Source: JAVBTR01 sp031556065 (lineage in GTDB: Bacteria; Bacillota; Clostridia; Christensenellales; Aristaeellaceae). Taken from it: 64,000 bases of DNA. The position numbers and the translations under genes were made by a program. Numbering within the stretch: the first letter of the stretch is position 1; each line of letters opens with the position of its first letter. Shown here piece after piece: positions 34,043 to 43,202 of this stretch. The stretch spans positions 1 through 64,000 of the forward strand of contig JAVBTR010000004.1 of NCBI GenBank assembly GCA_031556065.1, given 5' to 3'. Below the pieces are notes generated by a model that had not been told where the DNA came from, did not search any database, and saw only the letters and a program-made list of their open reading frames with translations.

Positions 34043-35015
34043 CGTTTTCGCCCTCCAATAATTGCAAAATATCCTGCGCCATCTTGCTTCCAATGGGCTT
34101 TAAAGCTTGCTCAAAGGAACTGTGAGCCGCTTGAATCCCATTGAGGCACGCCTGTATTTCTATAACCGCTTTTTCGTCCATAGCATCGGAATAAATCCGG
34201 GCTTCCCTTACAATACCCTTTTCTACCTTCATTTCTACCTGAATTTCTCCCCAGGGGAATTTGTCTTCCCTGGCAAAGGTAAAATCCGCCTGTTTGCCGC
34301 GATAATAACCGCTGTCTTCAATGCGCGCTTTGATGGTTTCAATCTCGCTCCATTGAATGAGGCTTTGGGGAAATGCTTCTGCTTTCAGTTCATAAACTTC
34401 TGCAAAAGCCTGCACCAACGCGATCCGCATTTTTTCGCAGGTAATTTCCGGGTTCAGTTCTTTTAAATTGCATACCCGGCTTTGCACCGAATGCACGCCC
34501 TTGGATTCCAGCTTTTTTTTCGATACGTTTAGGTATTTGGCGATCTTCGCCCCGTCCGTATCCACCAAAACAGTGCCGTGATGGTAAGCGTTGCTGCCGG
34601 AATGATAATAGGCATTACCGGAAAATTTCCGGCCTTGCACCAATGCGTCATTCCGCCCGGAAACCTCCGCCTCCAGCCCAAAGTGTTTCACAGCATCAAC
34701 AATCACCTGCATCTGCTTTCCCACATCAAATGCTGCCTCGGGCATGATAAACGTAAAATTCAGGTTGCCCAAATCGTGGTACACCGCGCCGCCACCGGAA
34801 AGCCGCCGGGCTAAATGTCCCCCGTCCCTTTCAAGTGTGGTAAGGTTCACTTCCCGGTAGGCATTTTGGTTTTTACCGATCACCACTGTGTGGGCGTTTT
34901 GCCACAAATAAAGCAATATGGCGTCTTGGGGGAGCACCTTTAAAAGATGCTCCTCCAACGCCAAATTTAGATACGGATCGGTTGTAGTTGTAGATAAGAT
35001 GTAGGCTTTATGCAT
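34032..35015 (-). CDS. lplA: Lipoate--protein ligase
   Basis: A 327-aa ligase that activates lipoate with ATP and attaches it to the GcvH lysine. The lipoate-binding motif RRLSGGGAVYHDLGNLNFTF and the following GRNDALVQGRKFSGNAYY are complete, and the C-terminal accessory domain is present. The start ATG at 35015 overlaps the end of gcvPB (ATGCATAA), so translation is coupled; the frame upstream to 35195 is antisense-like and lies inside gcvPB. Placing the ligase in the operon matches supply of cofactor to demand. Confidence 0.94.
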   Translation of the reverse strand: MHKAYILSTTTTDPYLNLALEEHLLKVLPQDAILLYLWQNAHTVVIGKNQNAYREVNLTTLERDGGHLARRLSGGGAVYHDLGNLNFTFIMPEAAFDVGKQMQVIVDAVKHFGLEAEVSGRNDALVQGRKFSGNAYYHSGSNAYHHGTVLVDTDGAKIAKYLNVSKKKLESKGVHSVQSRVCNLKELNPEITCEKMRIALVQAFAEVYELKAEAFPQSLIQWSEIETIKARIEDSGYYRGKQADFTFAREDKFPWGEIQVEMKVEKGIVREARIYSDAMDEKAVIEIQACLNGIQAAHSSFEQALKPIGSKMAQDILQLLEGENDGL

Positions 35016-36423
35016 CGAAGTTGTAATGGAGCTTGGGGTTGCGGGCAGCGCCCACTTCATCCAGCCTGCGCACAGCCGTATTGCGGGGGTAATGGTGCAT
35101 GTCTTCCGGCGTGTTCTTGGCGCTTTGGAGAATTTCAATAAACACCTGGGCTGCCGCTTCCAAGGTTTCCTTGGTCTCGGTTTCCGTGGGCTCAATCATC
35201 AGCGCTTCGTGAACGATCAAGGGGAAGTACATCGTAGGCGGATGCATGCCATGATCCAAAAGGGCCTTGGCGATATCCAGTGCGGAAACGCCAATATCTT
35301 TTTTAACCCCTTCCAATGTTAGCACAAACTCATGCATGCAGGTGCGGTCATAGGCCATTTCATAGTGCTTTTTCATTAGGTGCATCATGTAATTGGCATT
35401 CAAAACCGCCTGGGTAGCCGCTTGCGGAATACCCTCGCGACCCAACGTTTTAATATAGGTCAAGGCCTTGACCACCACCAGGAAATTGCCATAGAAACCC
35501 TTTAGCTGGCCAATGCTATGTTCGCCAGCCTCCTCACCCAAAGCACTCTTAGGCAGGTAGGGAGCCAAGAAAGCCTTACATCCCACCGGGCCAGAGCCAG
35601 GGCCGCCGCCGCCATGAGGCGTGGAGAAGGTTTTATGCAGGTTCAGGTGAATCACATCAAAACCCATATCCCCAGGACGCACAATGCCCATCACGGCGTT
35701 TAGGTTAGCGCCATCATAGTAGCACAAGCCACCCGCATCTTTGACGATTTTGGTAATTTCCAAAATGTTCTCGTCGAACAAGCCAACTGTATTGGGGTTG
35801 GTAAGCATCAGGCCCGCTGTGTCTTCTCCCACCACAGCCCGAAGAGCCCCCAAATCCACCATGCCGCTTTGTGTAGAAGCGATGGAGATCACCTCATAGC
35901 CTGCCATGGTAGCAGAGGCCGGGTTGGTACCGTGGGCGGAATCGGGCACGATGATCTTTGTGCGCTTCACGTCGCCGCGCACTTCGTGGTATTTTTTAAT
36001 CAGTAACAGGCCCGCAAATTCCCCATGAGCACCGGCAGCAGGCTGGAAGCTCATATTGTCCATGCCGGTAATTTCGCAAAGGGCTTTTCGTGCTTCAGTC
36101 AATACTTCCAAACAGCCTTGGACGGATTCCCCGCCCTGTAGTGGATGAATGCCCGTAAAGCCAGGTAATGCAGCCATTTCTTCATTAATACGGGGGTTAT
36201 ACTTCATGGTGCAAGAGCCCAAGGGATAGAAGCCCTTGTTCACCCCATGTACCCGCTGGGATAATTCCGTATAATGGCGACTTAACTCCCCTTCGGAAAT
36301 CTCTGGCAGCCGAGGCTTGCTTGTCCTTTGCAAGCCTGCTTCCAAAGTCACTTCCGGCACATCGGAGGAAGGCAAAACACTCAGGTTGCGGCCTGGGACA
36401 GATTTTTCAAATATCAATCTCAT
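35008..36423 (-). CDS. gcvPB: Glycine dehydrogenase (decarboxylating), subunit 2
   Basis: A 471-aa half of the split P protein. The PLP lysine lies in NLHKTFSTPHGGGGPGSGPVG, and SAHGTNPASA and PNTVGLFD are family blocks. With subunit 1 it decarboxylates glycine and loads the aminomethyl group on lipoyl-GcvH. It overlaps gcvPA by four bases (ATGA). The split form is usual in Bacillota. Confidence 0.97.
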   Translation of the reverse strand: MRLIFEKSVPGRNLSVLPSSDVPEVTLEAGLQRTSKPRLPEISEGELSRHYTELSQRVHGVNKGFYPLGSCTMKYNPRINEEMAALPGFTGIHPLQGGESVQGCLEVLTEARKALCEITGMDNMSFQPAAGAHGEFAGLLLIKKYHEVRGDVKRTKIIVPDSAHGTNPASATMAGYEVISIASTQSGMVDLGALRAVVGEDTAGLMLTNPNTVGLFDENILEITKIVKDAGGLCYYDGANLNAVMGIVRPGDMGFDVIHLNLHKTFSTPHGGGGPGSGPVGCKAFLAPYLPKSALGEEAGEHSIGQLKGFYGNFLVVVKALTYIKTLGREGIPQAATQAVLNANYMMHLMKKHYEMAYDRTCMHEFVLTLEGVKKDIGVSALDIAKALLDHGMHPPTMYFPLIVHEALMIEPTETETKETLEAAAQVFIEILQSAKNTPEDMHHYPRNTAVRRLDEVGAARNPKLHYNFDA

Positions 36424-37736
36424 TTGACCGCCTCCTTTATGGCGTTAAGCGCCAAATCCATTTCTTGCTTGCTTATTTTTTCCGTTACGCACCAAAGAAC
36501 AGTGCCATCCTTTAAAAGCAAGCCCCCTAAAACGTCTTTTTCATCTAAGGCCTTTTCCACCTTTATATAATCCACTGGACAAACTGTTCTGAACTCGTGG
36601 AAGTAAGGGGCATTGTCTGCCCTGCTAAAGCCCAGCTTTTCAAGCCCGCCTGCAAAATAATGGGCTTTATCGTGGCTTTGCTTAGCCGCCTGGGTCATGC
36701 CTTCCGGTCCCATGGCTGCCATATAGCAAGCAGCCGTCAATGCGCAAAGAGCCTGGTTGGAGCAAATATTGCTGCCCGCCTTTTCACGGCGGATATGCTG
36801 TTCACGGGCCTGCAAGGTCAAAACAAAGGCGCGCTTGCCATCCACGTCGGTGGTTTCGCCCACAATGCGGCCTGGCATTTTGCGAAGCAGCGGGGTTTTT
36901 ACCGCCATATATCCAAGGTATGGCCCCCCAAAGGCAATGGGCATACCCAAAGGTTGCCCTTCTCCAACAGCCACGTCCGCATCCAGCTCGCCGGGCGTTT
37001 GGTATAGGGCTAAAGCAATGGGATTGGTGCCCATAATCAGCTTCGCGCCGCTTTCATGGGCAATGGCCGCAGCGGCTTTCACGTCCTCCACGTTGCCATA
37101 GAAGTTAGGGGATTGGATATATACCCCGGCCACTGTATCGTTAAGCATGGCCTTCAGGGCTTCAAGGTCCGTCATTCCATCCTTTTCGGGAATCATCGCC
37201 ACCTGGACATTTGCACCCCAGGCATAGGTTTTAATGGTTTCAATGGTATCTGGGTGAGCGGAGGCCGAAACCAACGTCAGTACCCGTTTGCGCTCGCACA
37301 CCATCCGGCAGGCTTCCGCAGCAGCACTTTGCCCATCGTAAAGGGATGCGTTGGCCGCATCCAGCCCCGTCAGTTCACAGATCATGCTCTGGAACTCAAA
37401 AATGCTCTGCAAAACACCCTGGCTGATTTCCGCCTGGTAGGGGGTATACGCTGTCAGAAAATCTTCCTTTGCGGGAATGTATTTCACAATAGAGGGGATG
37501 TAATGATCATAGGCTCCTGCTCCGCGCAAAATGGTTTTATACACCTTGTTCTTTTCCGCAATGGCGGTCATGGCCCGGCGGGTTTCCATTTCGCTCAAGC
37601 CGGCCGGCAAGTTCAGGGGGCCCTTTTGCATCACGTTTTCCGGGATATCGTGAAACAATTCCTTGGCTTCCTTCATGCCGATGGCTTGAAGCATTTGTAG
37701 CCGCTCTTCATTGGAAGAGGGAATGTAGCTGCCCAT
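36420..37736 (-). CDS. gcvPA: Glycine dehydrogenase (decarboxylating), subunit 1
   Basis: A 438-aa first half of the split P protein. It opens with YIPSSNEERLQMLQAIG, includes YTPYQAEISQGVLQSIFEFQ and a GPYLGYMA block, and ends with a conserved domain of about 80 residues. It works only as a complex with GcvPB. It starts 3 bases after gcvH. Confidence 0.97.
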   Translation of the reverse strand: MGSYIPSSNEERLQMLQAIGMKEAKELFHDIPENVMQKGPLNLPAGLSEMETRRAMTAIAEKNKVYKTILRGAGAYDHYIPSIVKYIPAKEDFLTAYTPYQAEISQGVLQSIFEFQSMICELTGLDAANASLYDGQSAAAEACRMVCERKRVLTLVSASAHPDTIETIKTYAWGANVQVAMIPEKDGMTDLEALKAMLNDTVAGVYIQSPNFYGNVEDVKAAAAIAHESGAKLIMGTNPIALALYQTPGELDADVAVGEGQPLGMPIAFGGPYLGYMAVKTPLLRKMPGRIVGETTDVDGKRAFVLTLQAREQHIRREKAGSNICSNQALCALTAACYMAAMGPEGMTQAAKQSHDKAHYFAGGLEKLGFSRADNAPYFHEFRTVCPVDYIKVEKALDEKDVLGGLLLKDGTVLWCVTEKISKQEMDLALNAIKEAVK

Positions 37737-37739
37737 GGA

Positions 37740-38114
37740 TTAGCCCTCCTTGGTAACGGCTTCATAGGCAGCCGCATCCAGCAATTCTTCCGTTTCGCTC
37801 ACTTCATTCACGCGGATCAGCCATGCGCCATAAGCATCGGCATTGATCTTTTCAGGGCTGTCCAGCAGCTCTTCGTTAATCTCGGCCACAACGCCGGTTA
37901 CGGGGCTGAAAACATCACTGACAGCCTTGACGGATTCCACATCCGCAAAGGTTTCGCCTGCAGTCACATTATCGCCTGCCTGGGGCAGGTTCACAAAAAC
38001 CAGATCCCCCAATTCGCTCTGTGCAAAATCGGTCAGGCCTATTTCCACGCCACCGCCGATTTCCTTTACCCATTCGTGGGATTTGGTGTACTTCAAATTG
38101 CTGGGAATGCTCAT
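37740..38114 (-). CDS. gcvH: Glycine cleavage system H protein
   Basis: A 124-aa lipoyl carrier. The lipoylated lysine is K63 in FADVESVKAVSD, in the tip of the barrel-sandwich fold, and the ITDFAQSELGDLVFV-like block (here LTDFAQSELGD) precedes it. It shuttles the aminomethyl group between P, T and L proteins. It starts 21 bases after gcvT with a clear ribosome site. Confidence 0.97.
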   Translation of the reverse strand: MSIPSNLKYTKSHEWVKEIGGGVEIGLTDFAQSELGDLVFVNLPQAGDNVTAGETFADVESVKAVSDVFSPVTGVVAEINEELLDSPEKINADAYGAWLIRVNEVSETEELLDAAAYEAVTKEG

Positions 38115-38135
38115 ACTAATTTCCTCCTTAAAAAA

Positions 38136-39221
38136 TTATTTGGCCTTCTTATAGAAGGGTAACGGAATGACTTTGCACCCAATCTTACGGCCACGGACAT
38201 CCACTTCCATTTCAGTTCCAATGGGGTCGCAAGCTTTATCCACCAGAGCCATAGCCACGGCTTTATTAAGGAAGGGGCAATGGGTGCCGGACGTGGTCAT
38301 GCCCACCTGCTTATCGCCAATGTATAAGGCGCAGTGCTCTCTGGCAATGCCGCGGCCCGTAACCTCAATCCCCACGCGGGCACGGATGGGATCACCTTTT
38401 TCAAGCAATGCTTTTTTACCGATGAATTCCCCCTTTTCCGGCTTGACAAAGAAGCCAAGACCTGTTTCATAGGGGGTGATGTCGTCGTCCATTTCATGGC
38501 CATAAAGGGGCATGGCCGCCTCCAGACGCAGGGTATCCCTGGCTCCTAAGCCACAGGGAATCAAGCCATATTCTTGGCCCGCTTCAAGCAGCTTATACCA
38601 AAGAGCAGTGGCGGCATTGTTATCGCAGTAGATTTCGTAGCCGTCTTCCCCAGTATAGCCTGTTTTGGAAAGCAGGCAATCGATCCCCGCCACTTCCACC
38701 TTATATTTAAAGGAATAGTATTTTTCGGGCATATCCTCACTGCGGCACAGCTTAGCTAAAATCTCTTTGGATTTAGGGCCTTGCAAAGCAATCTGAGCCA
38801 CAGAATCGGAAATATCGGTGATTACGCAATCCCCAAACTGGTGGGCCTTCATCCAAGCCACGTCCTTATGCCGGTTGGAAGCGTTTACAACGATCAAATA
38901 CCGGGTATCGGTAAACTTATAGACGATCAAATCGTCCACCACGCCGCCCTTATCGTTGAGCATGGGGCTGTAACGCACACGGCCATCAGCCATGCCGCTC
39001 ATATCGTTGCAAAGCAGGTTCTGAATGTTCTTAAGCGCGTCCTCGCCCTGGAAGGTAACTTCGCCCATGTGGCTTACATCAAAAAGCCCGGCCGCTGTCC
39101 TTACAGCCATGTGTTCCTTCATAACGCCTTCATACTGCACCGGCAGCAGGTATCCCGCAAAGGGAACTATCTTGCCGCCCAAGGCTTCATGGCAGGCGTA
39201 AAGGGGTGTCTTCAGTTCCAT
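38136..39221 (-). CDS. gcvT: Aminomethyltransferase (T protein)
   Basis: A 361-aa folate-dependent enzyme that moves the aminomethyl carbon from GcvH to tetrahydrofolate and releases ammonia. Visible blocks are GLFDVSHMGEV, the catalytic Asp region LLCNDMSGM, SKTGYTGEDGYEIYC and LGARDTLRLEAAMPLYGHE. It is the first gene of the operon, about 50 bases after the riboswitch, with GGGAGG upstream of the ATG. Confidence 0.97.
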   Translation of the reverse strand: MELKTPLYACHEALGGKIVPFAGYLLPVQYEGVMKEHMAVRTAAGLFDVSHMGEVTFQGEDALKNIQNLLCNDMSGMADGRVRYSPMLNDKGGVVDDLIVYKFTDTRYLIVVNASNRHKDVAWMKAHQFGDCVITDISDSVAQIALQGPKSKEILAKLCRSEDMPEKYYSFKYKVEVAGIDCLLSKTGYTGEDGYEIYCDNNAATALWYKLLEAGQEYGLIPCGLGARDTLRLEAAMPLYGHEMDDDITPYETGLGFFVKPEKGEFIGKKALLEKGDPIRARVGIEVTGRGIAREHCALYIGDKQVGMTTSGTHCPFLNKAVAMALVDKACDPIGTEMEVDVRGRKIGCKVIPLPFYKKAK

Positions 39222-39274
39222 TTTTCATCCTCCCGCATAAATAAATCGGAAGCGGAACAAGCCGCTTTCCGGCA

Positions 39275-39445
39275 GTCCGCCTCCGTCTTCGTACCTGAAA
39301 GATTCTTTCCATTGGAAATTGCTTCGTCGGTGCATTCTTGCTTTCCGGAGTCCCGTCACGTTTCGGTCTTTCTGCCTGAGAGTTTTTGCGATTCCCCTTC
39401 GGCGCTTTTTAATTCAAAGTCTCTCCCAAAACGGTCATCCGAGTC
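39275..39445 (-). promoter_or_regulatory. Tandem glycine riboswitch
   Basis: Two aptamers read on the minus strand. The first has GGGAGAG, GCGCCGAAGGGG and CTCTCAGGC; the second has CCGGAAAGC, GCACCGACGAAGCAA and TCTTTCAGGT followed by GACGGAGG. A short linker joins them. Downstream (39272-39245) a hairpin GGAAAGCGG..CCGCTTCC followed by TTTATTT precedes the gcvT ribosome site and is the likely terminator switch. Glycine binding turns on the gcv operon in characterised cases. Confidence 0.94.
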
Positions 39446-39512
39446 TATTAATTTCAACCTAAAGTTTACCCATCCTGTTTCCATTTGTCAACCATTGCAA
39501 ATAAATTATCAA

Positions 39513-41468
39513 TCAGCTTTTAGAATAGATGCTGTAACGCCCTTTGCCGCTGTGCTTGGATAGATAAAGCGCCGAATCCGCGTTACGGTAAAGGGCTTCG
39601 AAATTCGTGCCTCCCTTGGGGGATACCGCCATGCCGATGCTGATTGAAACGCTGATTTCTTTGCCGTCAATCAGCATTTCCCTATTCAGTTTTTCGCTAA
39701 TTTCAGCCGTATGGTTTTCTACCCAGCCGGCACTTGGTATGTCTTTTAAGAACAATACAAACTCATCCCCGCCGATTCGGCCCGGGATATCGCTGACCCG
39801 GGCGCTTTTTCTTAGCATATTGGCCACTTCTTTTAGCACCTGATCCCCTGTCACATGGCCGTAAGTATCGTTAATCCCTTTAAAATCATCAATATCCAGC
39901 ATCAAAAGCGCATGAGGATATGCTGTTTTAGAGGATGCCGCCATGATTTCATCTACGTATTGCTCGGTGGTGCTCTTATTATAAAGCCCTGTAAGCAAAT
40001 CGCATTGAGCCATCAGAAGCATTTTTTGCTCGTGCCGCTTTTCTTCGTCGATATTCTGGCGATAAGTAATCATGCGCACAGAATGATCCGATGCCCAGTA
40101 AAAAATCCGGGCGCGGATGCGCAGCCAGTAATCAGGTTTATCCCCACCCTTAACAACCACATCATAAAACAATTCCGATTGCCCATTTTGGTATGCCTTA
40201 ATGATATTTTGAGGCGAGAAGGTATCCAGATAACCTTGAACGTACTCTTGCTTAATCTGCTTTTGGGAGATCAGTTCAAGGGCCTTTTCATAGGGCGCAT
40301 CTGCTGATGTGCCAATGCTTTCAAAAAAGAGTCTTGTTTTTTCGCCATAGGCTCGCCCGTGGGTGATATCCAGTTCGAATACATTTTCATACATGCCCTT
40401 AGTGGCATCAATCAACAGCTGCTGGTATTCCAGCTCCTGGGAAACAGTAAGGCGCACAAACCGGCGGTTAAAGCGCACGATCAGGCTGCTTACCAGCCAT
40501 AAAACCAATACCACCACCGCCACCATGATCCCCATGCTCCATAGCAGCTGCCTGTCAAACTGCTGCCTGATTTCCTCCGTATCATGTTCCACTAGCAGAT
40601 ACCATTTCAGCGAAGGAATATACTGGGACACCATGTAATTATGGCTGCCGTGTACTTTTTCCGTCACCCAAAAAGCCGTTTGCTGGGTCTTGGCAGAAAT
40701 AATCCGCTCCTGGTGCAAAGCATAATTGGAATCGTCAAACAGGTTAATATTCTTATCCCCCGTTGCCTCCGAAGACAATTGGATGGTGCCCGTTTCGTCC
40801 AGTAAAAGCGAGTAAGAACCAAAGCGCTCATCGTACTTCTCCAGCAGCGCCTGCATGTTTTCAACCTTAAGACCTACGCCTACAACACCAATCACATTGC
40901 CTTTTTCATCTTCAACCTTGCAATTGATAAACGTGGTAATCACATCTTGGCTGGCTTCGTCATTATCGATGTTCAGGGCGCATTCCGCTTCCCCCTGAAC
41001 GAATTGATAGTACCACTCATTTTCCGGGTTATTAGGTGTCAAAACCCGGTCAATGCCATTAAAATGATAGTAGCGCCCTGTTTTAGCAGATACCAGAAAA
41101 ACGGAATCATAATCGTACTTGCGCCGATATGCTTCAAGATATTCCGTTAGCTTTTCTGGATACGTAGGATCTTCCAGCCGCTTTTCCTCTTGCTCCAAAA
41201 AAGCCTTCATGAAAGAATCGTTGGCCATTGTCAGCGATACGTTCACAGGCTCTGTAAAATAAGAATCAATCTGGAAATAGATGCTCTCCGACGCCAGTGT
41301 CGCCACATGCTCAACGTCCTGCTCAAAAGCCGCTATATTAGAAAAATAGTTCAAGCAATAAACCGCCGCGAACCCAATCACAAATACAATTAACAGGCCC
41401 ACATTGGTGCGCAAAAGCAGGTTCCGCTCAATTCCACCGAATGCAGTATCCGCTTTGTTTTTCTTCAC
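39513..41468 (-). CDS. Membrane diguanylate cyclase with dCache-type sensor
   Basis: A 651-aa protein. A membrane segment (about 17-40), an extracellular dCache-like sensor (about 45-300), a second membrane segment (about 303-328), a PAS-like linker (about 340-470) and a GGDEF domain. The active site is GGDEF at 566-570, and RVSD five residues before it is an intact inhibitory I-site, so c-di-GMP is probably made and limits its own synthesis. No EAL domain is fused. It is a single gene facing away from the tRNA. Confidence 0.93.
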   Translation of the reverse strand: MKKNKADTAFGGIERNLLLRTNVGLLIVFVIGFAAVYCLNYFSNIAAFEQDVEHVATLASESIYFQIDSYFTEPVNVSLTMANDSFMKAFLEQEEKRLEDPTYPEKLTEYLEAYRRKYDYDSVFLVSAKTGRYYHFNGIDRVLTPNNPENEWYYQFVQGEAECALNIDNDEASQDVITTFINCKVEDEKGNVIGVVGVGLKVENMQALLEKYDERFGSYSLLLDETGTIQLSSEATGDKNINLFDDSNYALHQERIISAKTQQTAFWVTEKVHGSHNYMVSQYIPSLKWYLLVEHDTEEIRQQFDRQLLWSMGIMVAVVVLVLWLVSSLIVRFNRRFVRLTVSQELEYQQLLIDATKGMYENVFELDITHGRAYGEKTRLFFESIGTSADAPYEKALELISQKQIKQEYVQGYLDTFSPQNIIKAYQNGQSELFYDVVVKGGDKPDYWLRIRARIFYWASDHSVRMITYRQNIDEEKRHEQKMLLMAQCDLLTGLYNKSTTEQYVDEIMAASSKTAYPHALLMLDIDDFKGINDTYGHVTGDQVLKEVANMLRKSARVSDIPGRIGGDEFVLFLKDIPSAGWVENHTAEISEKLNREMLIDGKEISVSISIGMAVSPKGGTNFEALYRNADSALYLSKHSGKGRYSIYSKS

Positions 41469-41595
41469 GCTTTTTCACCCTATCTGAAACAATCTACCCT
41501 TCTATTTTATCTTCTTGTTAAATGCCTTGTCAAGTCCACCCCAGCTACTCCTTCAGTCACACACACACCTTCCTCCCATAATGCAAATTTTGCAC

Positions 41596-41624
41596 TTGCA
41601 CATCTTTTCCATTCGTGCTATAAT
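41596..41624 (+). promoter_or_regulatory. Promoter of tRNA-Leu
   Basis: TTGCAC (41596-41601), a 17-base spacer and TATAAT (41619-41624) with an extended TGC before the -10. Confidence 0.8.
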
Positions 41625-41640
41625 ACCTTTCGTTCCCTAA

Positions 41641-41726
41641 GCCGAAGTGATGGAATGGCAGACGTGACGGACTCAAAATCCGTTGGTAGCGATACCGTGT
41701 GGGTTCAAGTCCCACCTTCGGCACCA
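41641..41726 (+). tRNA. tRNA-Leu (anticodon CAA)
   Basis: An 86-base type II tRNA with encoded CCA. The acceptor arms GCCGAAG (41641-41647) and CTTCGGC (41716-41722) pair fully; the anticodon stem ACGGA/TCCGT carries the loop CTCAAAA, giving anticodon CAA (codon UUG); a long variable arm and the T-arm GGGTTCAAGTCCC follow. Confidence 0.97.
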
Positions 41727-41748
41727 CAAAAGTCATCAATGATGATGC

Positions 41749-41783
41749 AAATGCACACCCCTAGCAATTGGGGGTGTGCATTT
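41749..41783. terminator. Hairpin after tRNA-Leu
   Basis: A perfect 13-bp stem (41749-41761 with 41771-41783) with a 9-base loop. No strong T-run follows, but its place 22 bases after the tRNA fits a terminator. Confidence 0.65.
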
Positions 41784-42019
41784 GGCATTTAATCCGTTCA
41801 TTTTTGCACCAAAGGGTTGTGCATAGTTTTAACGATAAGCTGGAGTTGGTGCAGACTTTTAACGAATTGGCGCAACTTTATTCACAGTTACAAAATTGAG
41901 GGCTCCATTTTGTTGTCAATTGGGGGAGTGTCAAGTCCGAAAAGGACGGAACCCCGTAAGTATCTCCACACGTTAAACTACCAAAAACCACGCCAGCCAA
42001 TACCACCTTTTCACATTCA
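41784..42019. other. Chromosome/prophage boundary region with a C-terminal gene fragment and a direct repeat
   Basis: No complete gene. A plus-strand frame without start reads VVHSFNDKLELVQTFNELA and ends at a TGA (41897-41899), like the tail of a truncated gene. Inside it a 17-base imperfect repeat (41819-41835 and 41849-41865, three mismatches) recurs at 30-base spacing. The rest shows no coding signal. The prophage attachment site is probably here, but the partner copy is outside the window. Confidence 0.4.
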
Positions 42020-43162
42020 TTATTCACCCTGTTTTAAAACATATAGCTTAGGTTTTTTGTTTTCAAACGTCATGTAGTCAGCCTCTGCGCCAATTAATGC
42101 ACAATAATCAGCACGATCCAACGCCGTAATATATAGCAATTGCTCTTTTGTATACACTTCACCCTCAACAAGAGCAATATCAGCATCAAGCAATAAGTGG
42201 GGTTTTTCGATTGACAAGGTATCATCTAGTGGTTCTTTCTTGCGATAGCCGTTTCGCCCCATTTCTTTAAATAAATAAGTCTTTTTGAAATCATCAATAA
42301 CTTCAGCTTCAGCACATCGCATAATCATTGAAGCAATTGAAGTTCTCCACCGGCTTTTAAGGGAAATAAATGCAGAAAGACTTATGCTATGAAGCTCCGT
42401 AAAAAAAGATGAAGAGGGCATCAAAAAAGAAGAGGCAAATCTCCAAGCCTGCTTCTCAAGCTTATCATGTTTCTCCTTGCTATCAAGTTCGCTTCGATCC
42501 ACTCCGTTATGCAGAACAAGATGGCCAAGTTCATGTGCCGTATTAGCTAAAATGCGCGAGCATGTACTTTTAGTTGTATTTATCAATACAAAAGGATGTC
42601 CATTTTGTATTGTTGAACATGCATCAAGTTCCTCAACTCCCATATTGAGGTGAGAAATAATGATACCATTGTTTTCCATAAGAAGAGTTAGATTACTTAT
42701 AGGTCCATCTCCAAGTTTCCATGCTTTTCTAACCTCGATTGCAATATCTTCGATATCATAATCGCTTAAGTCCTCATAATTACCTTCGTATTGATAAAAG
42801 TTTACCGCAGGGAACTCAACATCATTTGAGTAAAAAGAGTATTGTTGAACAAGCAGCTGAAGCCAACGCTTAGTCTGCTGTCGTTGAATAGCTAGTGCGC
42901 TTTTCATACTACGAAAAAAAATAGCGCTATTCAGCGGGTAAATAGGGATGTCTACGTTAGTAAAAAAACGCGCAGGAAAATTAAGAGCTTCGGAAATCAT
43001 ATCTAGCACCTCTGGACTTGGCATAGCAATTCCGTTTTCGATCATCGAAACATGCTGCCGCGTTTTTCCCACTTTTCGCGCTAAATCACTTATCGTTAAG
43101 CCACGCATTTCTCGAGCTGCAGTCAATCTATCCGAATAGATCTGAATGCCGTTACGTGCCAT
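42020..43162 (-). CDS. HTH-XRE regulator fused to ImmA/IrrE metallopeptidase
   Basis: A 380-aa two-domain protein. Residues 10-63 are an XRE helix-turn-helix (LARKVGKTRQHVSMIENG is the recognition region). The middle and C-terminal part is a Peptidase_M78 domain with the zinc motif HELGH at 210-214 and KLEKQAWRFASSFLMPSSSF, where the E/Q-W-A-FA-LMP pattern is typical. Such proteins cleave a repressor to relieve lysogeny or to activate stress or toxin operons. GAGGTG lies 6 bases before the ATG. It follows the unknown 43203-43868 gene after 40 bases, and both share one promoter. Confidence 0.87.
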   Translation of the reverse strand: MARNGIQIYSDRLTAAREMRGLTISDLARKVGKTRQHVSMIENGIAMPSPEVLDMISEALNFPARFFTNVDIPIYPLNSAIFFRSMKSALAIQRQQTKRWLQLLVQQYSFYSNDVEFPAVNFYQYEGNYEDLSDYDIEDIAIEVRKAWKLGDGPISNLTLLMENNGIIISHLNMGVEELDACSTIQNGHPFVLINTTKSTCSRILANTAHELGHLVLHNGVDRSELDSKEKHDKLEKQAWRFASSFLMPSSSFFTELHSISLSAFISLKSRWRTSIASMIMRCAEAEVIDDFKKTYLFKEMGRNGYRKKEPLDDTLSIEKPHLLLDADIALVEGEVYTKEQLLYITALDRADYCALIGAEADYMTFENKKPKLYVLKQGE

Positions 43163-43202
43163 TTTCTACACCTCTATATTTTTTTGGATATGAATATGAT
43201 AA

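Noticed and set aside
37056..37700. 214-codon plus-strand frame
   Set aside because: It is antisense to gcvPA, which is fully supported by family motifs and operon overlaps.
41749..41783. Hairpin as an attachment-site core
   Set aside because: Its place straight after the tRNA fits transcription termination, and no second copy is visible in the window.
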